DNA of 64,000 bases from Protula sp. h YS-2021 (taxonomy: Eukaryota; Annelida; Polychaeta; Sabellida; Serpulidae), in assembly GCA_949752745.1 (NCBI GenBank), contig OX457032.1, positions 16,718,720 to 16,782,719 on the forward strand, written 5' to 3'. This document shows, piece after piece, positions 12,923 to 24,308 of the stretch. Numbering within the stretch: position 1 is the stretch's first letter; each line of letters starts with the position of its first letter. The notes under the pieces were generated by a model. That model was given only the letters and a program-made list of their open reading frames with translations. It had not been told where the DNA came from and made no database searches. The translations under genes were made by a program, and so were the position numbers.

Positions 12923-13324
12923 CTTGTGGATAAACGCTTTCTTGCCCGTATATTACTTTCTGGTTCACTCAGCCTGTAAAAGAACAAAGAATTAGAAGCA
13001 AACAATAACTATGACTGCAAGACTGATGAAGTGCTTTATGTATTTGGTTCGTCTGCATTGTATTTTGATGACACTAAATGACCCTTTCCAATAATGCACT
13101 TCAGGAGAATTTTTACCGGGTATCGAAAGAGCGCATGGGGACCGCGAATGTACCTGACTGATGCATTGTTTGTGAAACCTTTTGAGCATTTGGGCTAATT
13201 TGCTTCGCATTTTGATGACCCTATAGCCCATTACAATAACGCACCTTTTCTCATGAAGATTTTAATTTTCGGGCCGCGAATGAGGGCTTCAAGTGAAGGG
13301 CTTCAAGTGAATCTAACTAGTACT
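12923..13324. other. 5' flank of the snRNP gene
   Basis: It contains the putative acceptor of a 5'-UTR intron at about 12974-12980. Two related segments follow with the words cattttgatgac and ccctt...ataa-gcac (about 13060-13095 and 13205-13245). No coding sequence was seen. Confidence 0.4.
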
Positions 13325-13830
13325 TTTAAGTGACTTTGGGGTTTTCTCCATTGATCACTATGCAGCTCCTAGAAACCTCGCGCTACAGGGTTTCGACTTA
13401 TAGCTTCAATTTCCCGCTATATAACGATATGCAAGTCAACTGCGCTCGCACTGAGGCAACTCTGTGGCGACTTTGCAAATGTATCACATTTTCTTCAAAA
13501 GAAAGAATGCGGAAATAACACAAATCTCTCGCAATAACTGACCTTTGTCTGCATACAAGGGGCATAGCATATTACGTGAAAAGTGACATATTCTGCAATT
13601 ATCCATCAAAAACTTTTAAACTGACATTTCAAAAAGCATGATATTAAGTATTATTAAATATTGTGGGTGTACAGAACAAATTTACATGCAATCCTGAATC
13701 TATCAATTATTTGAGTATACATTTTATAGATAATCTATAACCCCTTCATTTAAATTTCTTGTCATTTGACTCTGGTCACATGACATTTAAAGGCCGGAAC
13801 ATTTGACAGGCGAGTCCGGAAGATACCTTT
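13325..13830 (-). repeat. dispersed repeat family A, inverted copy
   Basis: Its reverse complement matches 16510-17040 over about 500 bp. Shared landmarks are a ctgtcaaatg...ggcctttaaat block, a tacacccacaat block, the words tttttgaaat and cacgtaat, and a terminal gcgagcgcagttgacttgc-atatcgttatatagcg. It is non-coding. Together with 16247-17045 it gives an inverted pair about 2.4 kb apart, which could be the arms of one larger element or two independent insertions. Confidence 0.8.
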
Positions 13831-16246
13831 TATGCTTTTTAACTAAGAAATAAAACATACGTAGCCCATCAAAATTTTGCCTGGTTTACAAAAGCGTATA
13901 TTGGATTAGAGCTTTCAGCAACTGTTTGAATAACTGGGTCTGGTACGCGTATGCAGTACTTAGTACATTAAGGAAGAGCCGACTCCGAGCTAAGCATATA
14001 AGCCAGTTTACGCTTTCAAATGCGCATGGTCAGCAGAGGAAATTCGCAGTATTATAGTAGGAAAAACAAAAAGAAAAAATAAGGAAAATGTATTAAAAGT
14101 TGATTTTCTGTATCTGCTACAATATGGGAAATTTATTTATGACATGGTATCATAACAATAGTTTTCTAACACAGAAATAGCTCCATATCTATTTCAAAGT
14201 GAATTTTGATATATTTCTCCATGACTTCTGCGTTTCTAAGTTTTTCTGCTTCTACCAGTATGTTTATCCAACAAAAACTGGAGACCTGTTTTTGGCATAA
14301 ATCTCGAAAAAAAACTGCGAGTCCGCTTATCTACCCCCAAAAACTGCGGTATACATTGTTACCAACATGGAATTTTGCTCAGTGTGGCAAGCTTGTTAGT
14401 GTTGTTTCTTTATATCTTTATCCCAACTTTAACCAGTCGAAACGCCAAAATTCTTCGGTAAAAAATGAATCCGCTTATTTTTAGTGGACGATAACGAAAC
14501 ATTGCGGTCTGTGTTAGGGTGCTTTCACTCTAGAAAGACAAATAAGGTAACCTTTACTACAGAAATACATACGAATTACCTGTTGCACTGAATTACTCCC
14601 ACGGATGAGCTCCTGTTAGCTTAAAAATCAGAGATTACAAAGCGACAAACAAACGCTTTGGTTGTATTCAGGGGAACGGCTATGCACGCAGTATGTTTAA
14701 CAAAATGTGTAGAGTGCACAAGCATCGTTAATAAATTATACATAGATGTGGGCACCAATTCAACCAATGTCAACCTTACACAGACTGATGAAACCTATAA
14801 ACTACACTGGAATATTTTGACAAGTATTACGTAACATTGTGTGAAAGGCCAAAAAATCGAATCTATCAAAGTTATCCTAAAAGAATTTAGGTGATTATGT
14901 ACATCAATTTTTTGCTATACGGCAAGCAAATCTGAAGACCACATCACATAACATCTGATAACACTTGTATTCGGAAGAAAAAACAGCAAACGACCCAAAA
15001 TTTTGAAGCCTTCTTCGTTTATCTGAAAATAATCATAAACGCATACAAAACAATCTTTTAATGAATGTAAGATTTAGTCGCTATGGCATTCACTCGATGC
15101 AGGCACCTTCCAATTGACTGTCGGCACGACTACACAGCTCCAGTCTTGAAAAATGCGAACAAATACAAAAGCTATTATATACGGGCTACGGTAGTGCCCT
15201 TGCAACATGCGGTACCAAAATATTAGAATCGATATGGTGCTCAGTGTAAGGAAAGGCTAATTGCCTTAATATTCAAAGATAATTTGGCTTCCGCAATTTC
15301 ATGTCATTTAAAAAGAAGTTTCTTTACTTAAGACATAATCTCTTTTTAAAATATTAGTAGTGGCGATGTCGATGCCCTATTTCTCGACTTAACAATGTGG
15401 CCTGCAAATGTCTCATACCTCAATAAACTCACTCCTTAAATCTCGTTTTCAAAAACTTTCATTAAAATAAAGGATGTAAATTTAAGCCGTTCTTCAGCTA
15501 GCCAACTTTGGCCCTACACCACTCTCCATTTTTCTATAAACGACATACACAAATTTGTTGATTAACCTTTTTGTCTTTCTTGCATGATGTTCCGTGTTGC
15601 AAGCGATTTGTGTGAAAGTAGCTAACGCAATTGAAGCATGGGAGTATAGGCTAAGATGGATGAGTTTAACTGCATAACATGTATGCTACGCAGTAAACAG
15701 TAACAGATGCAGTTATTGAAGCAGTGCGTTTTAAAAGAAATCCTCATCCCCCTACCCTAGTCCTGAAAATGGTGTAAATGAAGAGTGGTGCTTGTAGCAA
15801 ACTGACTTATGATAACAAAATTACTCATGTTTGTTTACTAGCCACACAAGCAATAAAATCTCGTGACCTACTTGTAAATGTAAACAATAATTTTACGAAT
15901 GACCGTGGAACGATACAAATTGATGTATTGTCGCGAATTATAGTCTTTTATTTGATCTGCATTTTTCTCGAACTTATTTCAAATATAGTGAAAACATATA
16001 GCATTTTTTACATAGCTTTTTGTAGATCTCGTTTGTGACCCTTAACGAGAAAGGGGAGGTCACGGGCACTTGTTTTTCCGCCATTGCTCCTGTCAAGATC
16101 TGTGCAGAAATGGTAAATGTTAAAAGTCATTTAACCACATGGTAAAATAAACCAATTTCCTTGTGCCCATTATATTTTTTCAATAAGATTGATGGCTGTC
16201 GGTGTTATAAGTAATCTCCCCTATCCATTTAGCTCCTTTATGATAA
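13831..16246. other. spacer between inverted family A copies, no gene seen
   Basis: AT-rich with short ORFs lacking any recognisable domain. No transposase was detected between the inverted copies. Confidence 0.5.
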
Positions 16247-16968
16247 AAATTGTCACATGACCAGGAAATGGTCTGCTGTTTCTGTAGCTCCGAGTAGCTC
16301 TGACTTGAATAACATCGTACACCTCTCTGTCAGAGCTACAAAGCCTTCAATTGCTCCATTAATAGGGGTCAATTTCATATTTTCTGAGGCACGACACCTT
16401 CATACCAGCCCCTATTATTCAAACATCTACAGAAAGTTCATGACCAACATGCCCCTTTTGTAAAACAGGCGCAGTTTTTAGTGAGCTGTACATCTTTTAT
16501 TTGTTCATAAAAGTGCAGAAAAGTTAGCTTCCGCACCCACCTGTCAAATGATTGTTTGCATTCTGGCCTTTAAATTTCCCGTGACCAAAGTCAAGGGACC
16601 GAAAATTTAAATAAAGGGGTCATAGTTTATTTCTAAAATACATACTAGAATAGTTGATAGATGCAGAGTTAGGTATAAATTTATTTTGTTTACCCACAGT
16701 TTTTGACTTTTTATTTTTACGTTCTTTTTGAAATATCAGTTTGAAAGTTGTTTGGTGGATAATTGCAAAAATTATTGTTACTATTTCACGTAATACAGTA
16801 TGCTCCCTGTAGACAAAAAAATGTCAATTATTGCGGGAGATTGCGGTTATTTCCGTATTATTTTCTTTTAAAGAAAGCGTAACACAGAAGCTGTATATGA
16901 TTACCGTTGTACTTTGAGGGCCTTTAGCAAATGCCGATAAAAATCTATGGGTCGTTGAATCTCGCACA
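16247..16968 (+). repeat. dispersed repeat family A, forward copy
   Basis: It is homologous to 47690-48350 and to the reverse complement of 13325-13830. Landmarks are tcagagctacaaagccttc, cctattattcaaacatctacagaaag, cttccgcacccacctgtc and ggtcgttgaatctcgcaca. It runs without a break into the 1,733-bp duplicated block that starts at 16969. It is non-coding. Confidence 0.8.
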
Positions 16969-18701
16969 AAGTAGCCACAGGGGCGCCTCAAAGCGAGCGC
17001 AGTTGACTTGCTTATCGTTATATAGCGAGGCTTTGAAGCGGTGCCTGGAAACTTTTTAGCACACCGCTTCTTGGAGCTACTGTTTCTCTAGCTCCAAGTC
17101 AGCTATGTCTCTCTGTCAGAGCTATGAAGCCTTTGTTCCGCTAATAAGGTCAACTCCATGTGTTCAGAGGCACGAATCCATCATACCAGTCCCTATTATT
17201 CATGCACGGAATATCCTTTTTGCAAAACGGGCACGAGTTTTAATGGGATGCAGATCTTTTATTTCTTCGTCAAATTATAGAAAAGTCAGATTCCTTGATC
17301 ACCTGTCAAATCTTTGTTTACATTCTGGGCTTTAAATGTCCTGTGACGTCAAGTGACAAAAAATTACTGGTATATAAAAGGATTAATAACTTTCTGTAAA
17401 ATATATACGTTTATATACTGTATATATATTGAATACTGTGTATATGTTAAATATATATACTGTTTAATCGCCCGTACTCAAAACACTGGTAAATTCAGAA
17501 TTAGGGATTGTTTGTTCTGTACACCCACAATATTTCACTTTTATTTCTTCCATACTTTTAGAAATACGAGTACCATTTCAAAAGTTTTTGGCGAATAGTT
17601 ACAAAATTGAAATACTCACTTTTTCACGTAATGAACCATGTTTCCTGGATATAAACAAATGCCGTTTATTCTGAGTTATTCTCGCTTATCTCCATATTTT
17701 TCTATTAAAGAAAGCCTAATATAGCGTTGTTCTTGGAGGGCATTTCGCATGCTTCTTCTTAAAATGCTCATCGAGAAGTATGCCTGGGCAGTATTTTCGA
17801 CATCGACGAAACTCCCAAACTTGAATAAAGAGTGGTTTTGCAATTTTGTATTCATTTTTTGGGCGATAATGGTGATTTCTATGTCATGATCTGAAATAAA
17901 GTCTATTTTTCTCAGTGCAAGATTGATATTTGACCGTAAAAATTGTGCGCCATAATTTAAAATTGGGCCATTTATGTATGCAGTGTTTCTAGAATAAAGC
18001 AATTGACCCGTGCTTTTCATATTTTGGTGACAGTGAGTGGACTTCCACATCCCGCAAATTTTTTTAGCTGATCTGGTGCTAGTATTCACGTGGATAACCT
18101 CTCGGGCTGATTGGAATTCTTGTCTAGGGTCGTCGAGGCCCGTGAACGGATTTGATGAATTTGGTGGTAGTATTTATGTGGATGACCTCTGGGGCTGATC
18201 AGATTTTGGTGACCTTGTGTGGTCATTGAAGGTCACGACTGGACTTTTGCTTTGTAATACTGTTGTGTGTGAGAGACGTATGGATCATGGAAACAGGATT
18301 CAAGCAAATTCTTGTGGAAATCGAAAGAAGTTCGATGTTAGTGTTGAATTTCCTATCTTGTGAGCACGATTCAGCTAAGTCCATGAGCGACTGTTTCTGA
18401 AACATAGTGTCTGTGTGGTTCACATCTCAAGTGGGCTAAATTTTGAGAGGCCATTCAGGGTCATTATTGGACTTTCCTGTTTTCACTTTTAAGACTGGTA
18501 TACATTTTGTGAACACAATTTTGCTAAAGCCAGGAAACGATTTTTTTTTTTGGGGGGGGGGGGGGGCTTGGTATGAGTGCATTGTATGAGTGACCTCTCA
18601 GGATCACATTGAGAAGTCACTGAAGGCCAATATTAGACTTTGAACATTTAATTCTGACAAATGTCGTTTACCGATGTTGTTATAACTACCAATATCTTCC
18701 A
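16969..18701 (+). repeat. 1,733-bp direct repeat, copy 1
   Basis: It appears essentially identical, base for base, to 22576-24308, with a constant offset of 5,607. The one difference I found is a homopolymer junction, T11G15 here against T10G16 in copy 2. It contains the end of one family A unit, a second diverged A unit (about 17040-17690) and a family B unit (about 17740-18000). The ends (aagtagcc and atcttcca) are not LTR-like. Short ORFs inside, including a 137-codon one on the minus strand, match no known protein and are probably chance. Confidence 0.9.
18552..18566. repeat. 15-base G run
   Basis: A T11 run followed by a G15 run inside copy 1. The equivalent in copy 2 is at 24158-24173 (G16). 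It is one of at least ten long G or C runs in the window. Confidence 0.9.
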
Positions 18702-18838
18702 TCTTCGCTTATCGTTATATAGCGAGGCTTTGAAGTGGTGCCTGGAAACTTTTGAGCGCACCGCTTCTTGGAGCTAATCTTGCAAGTGTATCGATTTAGT
18801 CACTAGCCGGAACAAAAATACTGTAAGCATCTATTATG
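18702..18838 (+). repeat. junction segment with a partial family A copy
   Basis: Bases 18706-18775 repeat, with a few substitutions, the segment at 17014-17085 (cttatcgttatatagcgaggctttgaag...cttggagcta). The next bases lead into the left end of the hAT element. It is the only sequence between direct-repeat copy 1 and the transposon. Confidence 0.7.
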
Positions 18839-19178
18839 TAGCGATCCTGGAAAGTCATGGAAAGTCCTGGAAATTTGTAAAACCATTTTCCAGTCCTGGA
18901 AAGTCCTGGAATTTTGTTGAAGGTCCTGGAAAGTCATGGAAAAATGGAAAATGGAAAAAAAATGATAAAAAAATGACATCCCTGAATTCCCGCAATGAGG
19001 CATAACTGAGGGGGAAACAAGCGCAAGATTAAAAAATGTTTATATTTCGGACATCACTTGTGCTTCCTGGTGCTCCTTTTTAACTAGAAAAATTAATTTT
19101 CTATGAAAGTTGACGCACCATTAGCTTCTATTTGTGCATGCATTAACCAAATAATTTTGAAGATAATCACGTCTAAAC

Positions 19179-21713
19179 ATGCCTGGAAAGTGTAAATTTC
19201 AAGACGCTTGGTTAAAAGCCACAAATTACACATCTTGGCTAGTAAAGGACAGTGATACTACAAGAGCAAAATGTGGACTGTGCGACCGTGCATTTGACAT
19301 TTCAAACATGGGTGAAGCTGCGCTAAAAAGTCACATGAAAGGGGCAAAGCATGTATCAAAAATAACAGGAAAGCAACAAGGAGCAAGCATTGAAGGATTT
19401 CTCAAGCCTTCATCTCGCGCTACAGCCTCTGCTTCTAGTAAAAACATTGAAACTGGTTATGATCATGACAAAAGGTCATCAATGGAGGAATTTGTCACCC
19501 GTGAAGATGTTTTGAAATCTGAAATTGTGTGGCTCCTACATAGTGTTGAGAAACATAATTCATATACCTCTAATATTGGTATAGAGAAAGTTTTTCAGAA
19601 AATGTTTCCGGACAGTTACATCGCCAAAGATTTCCATTGTGGCGAGAAGAAATCTGCTTATACGTGTTGCTTTGGAATGGCGCCTTACTTTTCGGACCTT
19701 TTACGTAAGCGTGTTGGTGACAATGAACACGTTTTACTGTTTGATGAAAGTCTGAACAAAGTGACTAAATCAAAGCAGATGGATATACATGTCAGACTGT
19801 GGAACGGTGAGCAGGTTGAAACAAGATACATGACGTCTGAGTTCCTGGGCCACGCTACCGCTGACGACATGCTACAGCACTTCACGTTAGCCACATCTAA
19901 TCTGAATCAAAACAATCTTCTACAGGTCAGAAATCAGTTCTCGTGTTGTTCCTGTGGTTCAAAATTTCGTCAGACATATAGGGTGCAACACAAAGTCAGA
20001 AGGTCAAGCATTCATGCTCGATTGATTTTTTTATAGAATTTGTGCCCCTATCAGTCTATGAAAAAATACGAGAAAACAAAATTTTAGGATATTTAGGTGT
20101 TTGTTTTAAAAAAAAACATGACTAAAAATTTTCACCGATTGTTTTATCGCTATTTTCTAAACCTGTCTTATTTCGTTACTTAAGATTTCAATGGACGGTC
20201 CCTCTGTCAACTGGAAGTTTTTCGAGTCCTATAAGGAGCAACGGTCTTCAGAGTGTGAAACGAAGCTCTTAAACCTTGGAAGTTGTGGACTTCACGTTGT
20301 CCATGGGGCGTTCCGTGACTGTTTTGTCGCCACTGGCTGGGAAATTGATCAGCTTCTCCTGCACACGTTCTACCTGTTCAATGATCTACCTGCTAGACAA
20401 GAGGACTACGAGACTGTTACAGGGTCGAGTGTGTTCCCACTAAAGTTCTGTAAACACCGATGGGTGGAAAACCTCAAAGTCGCTGAACGTATGTTAGCGG
20501 TTTTTTCTTCCATAAAAAGGTACGTTAAGGCCGCTGAAGAGAAGAAAATCACAAAGCCAAAATGCACATCGTACAAAACTGTTGCGAACTGGGTGAATGA
20601 TCCACTTGCCATTGCAAAGATTGAAGTATTCTTGTCCGTTGCGCGTCAGGTTGAGCCATTTCTGAAATCTTATCAAACAGACAAGCCGATGATTCCATTC
20701 TTGGAGGCGGACCTTCGTAACATGCTGACCAATGTCATGGGACGCGTTCTAAAACCTGAGAAAATGCCCAAAGTTGACGACTCGGCTGCCAATTTTATTC
20801 GCATTAATTTGGATGGTGAACATCTTACACAGGCTCACAAAGTAGACATTGGATTTGCCGCAGAAAAGAGCATAGACCAACTCATTAAGAAAAATAAAAT
20901 CAGTGAGCGAGCACAGCTGCAGTTTCGATCTGAGATTAAATTTGGTCTGTGCAAATTGATCACATAGTTGCAGGATAAGTCAAAGTTAAAGTGTTTGGAA
21001 GAGTCCAAGCGCATTTCAGCAGCAGAATGTGATGAAGCAAAGCAACAGCATCAACTGTTTGTTAGAGAAATCGTGGCTGCAAGAAAAGACGAGTTTTTAT
21101 CGTGTGACAATACAAATGAAAACACCCGTATAGACAGTTTCTACCAAAGTATGATCGGGATGAACAAGCGGTTCAACGTACTTTATAAAATCATACGTCT
21201 GACGCTGATTTTGTCCCACGGCCAAGCGACTGTTGAACGAGGCTTCTCGGTTAACAAAGAGCTGTCATTTCCAAATCTCACCGAAAAGTCATTTGTTGCG
21301 CAAAGAGTCATTTACGATCATATTCAGTCTGTTGGCGGTTCTCTGGATGTAATGTATCCCATAAGTTGGTAGCTTCATGTGGCTCCGCTCATGCCAAGTA
21401 CAAAATCTTTTTGCAAGATAAGAAAGATGCTGAGACGAAAAACGCCAAAGCTGCTAAGCGAGCAACCATCCAAGAAGAAATAAACACTCTCAAAAACAAA
21501 AAGGCTCGGCTGGAAAGCGATGTCCTGACACTCACTAAATCATCGACAGAATTCAGTGAAAAGGCTGAAAACGCCAAAGGATTGCAAAATATTAGACAAT
21601 TCATTGTGAAAGCCAACAGTATTCGTCGATCCGCATTGGAGAAATCTGCGGAATCAACAAAAATGGATGCTCAAATTGATCTCAAAATGAAGGAATTGAA
21701 AGAGGAGCTGTGA
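19179..21713 (+). pseudogene. hAT transposase, broken by one stop and one frameshift
   Basis: Exon 1 is 19179-19925; a GT-AG intron of 259 bp follows, and exon 2 starts at 20185. The N-terminus has a zinc-finger-like Cys-x2-Cys (KCGLCDRAF) and His-x4-His (SHMKGAKH). Candidate acidic catalytic residues are in LLFDESLN and, across the splice, ISMDGPSVNW. The C-terminal hAT dimerisation region shows GQATVERGFS and HIQS. An in-frame TAG at 20965-20967 interrupts the frame. Near 21360 the frame shifts, so the tail (KLVASCGSAHAKYK onward, to 21713) is in another frame. The product would mobilise the element; these breaks predict a dead copy. The tail is Lys/Glu-rich and probably coiled-coil. Confidence 0.85.
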
Positions 21714-22490
21714 CTTGTTTCGTAGCATGCTGGTTTACTTTGTATTAATGACTCAAGTATTAGTTTTTGTCAGTATTTGTTGTAGCATGTTTTGTTAAAC
21801 AGTGCTCGAATTGATCTCAGAATGAAGGAATTGAGACAGAAACTGTCACTTGTTTTGTAACGTGCTGGTTTTCGTTGTATTAATTACTGAAGTATTCGCT
21901 TTTTTGAGTATTTGTTTTAGCATGTTTTGTTTAAAAAGTGCTCAAATTGGTCTCAAAATGAAGGAATTGAGAGAGGAACTATGACTTGTTTTGTAACGTG
22001 TGGGTTTACTGTGCATTAATGAATGAATTATTCGATTTTGTAAGTATTTGTTTTAGCATCTTTTGTTAATGCATTACAGTTGAGTGTACAGTCATCGTAA
22101 AACTATTATTCGTGATGTTGATTTTGTAGAGTAATCATTTTAAGTACACGAAGAAAAAAAATAAAACGTTCACCTGTTATGATGATCAAATGAATCTACG
22201 CGGTTTTGGTTGAGAAGTGGCTAAAGCGATTAGGTGCATTTTTCAGTTTTTCGTGATACTGTACAAGACGTTTGTATAGCTTTGTTAAGTCGGTTTTTAA
22301 AGTACGGGTAAGAATAAGGCGTTAAAATAATAATTAAGATGTTCCTATAGTTATAGTCAGGATGTAGTAAGTTGATAATAATACCTGTATTCAAGGTTTT
22401 GTTCAGTTTTACGGGATATTCATTTTGAAGACAAAAGTCACTTTTTCCGCCAAATGCGATTGTATTTTCAAGCTATTCTGAGCAGGTTAA
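21714..22490 (+). repeat. 3' part of the hAT element with internal repeats
   Basis: About 21670-22080 holds three diverged copies of a roughly 125-bp unit (gctcaaattg-tctca-aatgaaggaattgag... followed by acttgttt-gtaacgtgctggtt). The first copy is the end of the transposase reading frame. The rest is AT-rich and non-coding. Confidence 0.65.
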
Positions 22491-22575
22491 AAAGTCATGG
22501 AAAAATCAGTTTCGGTCATGAAAAAGTCATGAAAAAGTCATGGAATTTTTTTGCAGGATAGCGCTACGGACCCTG

Positions 22576-24308
22576 AAGTAGCCACAGGGGCGCCTCAAAG
22601 CGAGCGCAGTTGACTTGCTTATCGTTATATAGCGAGGCTTTGAAGCGGTGCCTGGAAACTTTTTAGCACACCGCTTCTTGGAGCTACTGTTTCTCTAGCT
22701 CCAAGTCAGCTATGTCTCTCTGTCAGAGCTATGAAGCCTTTGTTCCGCTAATAAGGTCAACTCCATGTGTTCAGAGGCACGAATCCATCATACCAGTCCC
22801 TATTATTCATGCACGGAATATCCTTTTTGCAAAACGGGCACGAGTTTTAATGGGATGCAGATCTTTTATTTCTTCGTCAAATTATAGAAAAGTCAGATTC
22901 CTTGATCACCTGTCAAATCTTTGTTTACATTCTGGGCTTTAAATGTCCTGTGACGTCAAGTGACAAAAAATTACTGGTATATAAAAGGATTAATAACTTT
23001 CTGTAAAATATATACGTTTATATACTGTATATATATTGAATACTGTGTATATGTTAAATATATATACTGTTTAATCGCCCGTACTCAAAACACTGGTAAA
23101 TTCAGAATTAGGGATTGTTTGTTCTGTACACCCACAATATTTCACTTTTATTTCTTCCATACTTTTAGAAATACGAGTACCATTTCAAAAGTTTTTGGCG
23201 AATAGTTACAAAATTGAAATACTCACTTTTTCACGTAATGAACCATGTTTCCTGGATATAAACAAATGCCGTTTATTCTGAGTTATTCTCGCTTATCTCC
23301 ATATTTTTCTATTAAAGAAAGCCTAATATAGCGTTGTTCTTGGAGGGCATTTCGCATGCTTCTTCTTAAAATGCTCATCGAGAAGTATGCCTGGGCAGTA
23401 TTTTCGACATCGACGAAACTCCCAAACTTGAATAAAGAGTGGTTTTGCAATTTTGTATTCATTTTTTGGGCGATAATGGTGATTTCTATGTCATGATCTG
23501 AAATAAAGTCTATTTTTCTCAGTGCAAGATTGATATTTGACCGTAAAAATTGTGCGCCATAATTTAAAATTGGGCCATTTATGTATGCAGTGTTTCTAGA
23601 ATAAAGCAATTGACCCGTGCTTTTCATATTTTGGTGACAGTGAGTGGACTTCCACATCCCGCAAATTTTTTTAGCTGATCTGGTGCTAGTATTCACGTGG
23701 ATAACCTCTCGGGCTGATTGGAATTCTTGTCTAGGGTCGTCGAGGCCCGTGAACGGATTTGATGAATTTGGTGGTAGTATTTATGTGGATGACCTCTGGG
23801 GCTGATCAGATTTTGGTGACCTTGTGTGGTCATTGAAGGTCACGACTGGACTTTTGCTTTGTAATACTGTTGTGTGTGAGAGACGTATGGATCATGGAAA
23901 CAGGATTCAAGCAAATTCTTGTGGAAATCGAAAGAAGTTCGATGTTAGTGTTGAATTTCCTATCTTGTGAGCACGATTCAGCTAAGTCCATGAGCGACTG
24001 TTTCTGAAACATAGTGTCTGTGTGGTTCACATCTCAAGTGGGCTAAATTTTGAGAGGCCATTCAGGGTCATTATTGGACTTTCCTGTTTTCACTTTTAAG
24101 ACTGGTATACATTTTGTGAACACAATTTTGCTAAAGCCAGGAAACGATTTTTTTTTTGGGGGGGGGGGGGGGGCTTGGTATGAGTGCATTGTATGAGTGA
24201 CCTCTCAGGATCACATTGAGAAGTCACTGAAGGCCAATATTAGACTTTGAACATTTAATTCTGACAAATGTCGTTTACCGATGTTGTTATAACTACCAAT
24301 ATCTTCCA
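22576..24308 (+). repeat. 1,733-bp direct repeat, copy 2
   Basis: Apparently near-identical to 16969-18701. The left boundary is exactly the right terminus of the hAT element. After the right boundary (ctaccaatatcttcca) the two copies diverge at once. See copy 1 for content. Confidence 0.9.

Larger units (their letters stand above)
18839..22575 (+). mobile_element. hAT-superfamily DNA transposon, inactive
   Basis: The right end reads inward, on the reverse strand, as cagggtccgtagcgctatcc, a CAGGG-type hAT terminus. The left end starts tagcgatcctggaaagtcatgg and lacks the outermost CAGGGTCC. Subterminal regions are packed with tcctggaaagt and catgaaaaagtcatgg words at both ends. A transposase with hAT landmarks lies between. 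The right terminus ends exactly where direct-repeat copy 2 begins (22576). A truncated left end plus a nonsense codon and a frameshift in the transposase make it non-autonomous. Confidence 0.85.

Noticed and set aside
17676..18089. 137-codon minus-strand ORF, present again at 23283-23696
   Set aside because: It lies inside dispersed repeat family B. Other copies of the family (46.8-47.6 and 60 kb) do not keep the frame, so it is chance, and its recurrence comes from the DNA duplication.
16969..24308. LTR retrotransposon with 1.7-kb LTRs
   Set aside because: The repeats lack TG...CA ends, and the interior has no gag/pol but a hAT transposon with its own termini.
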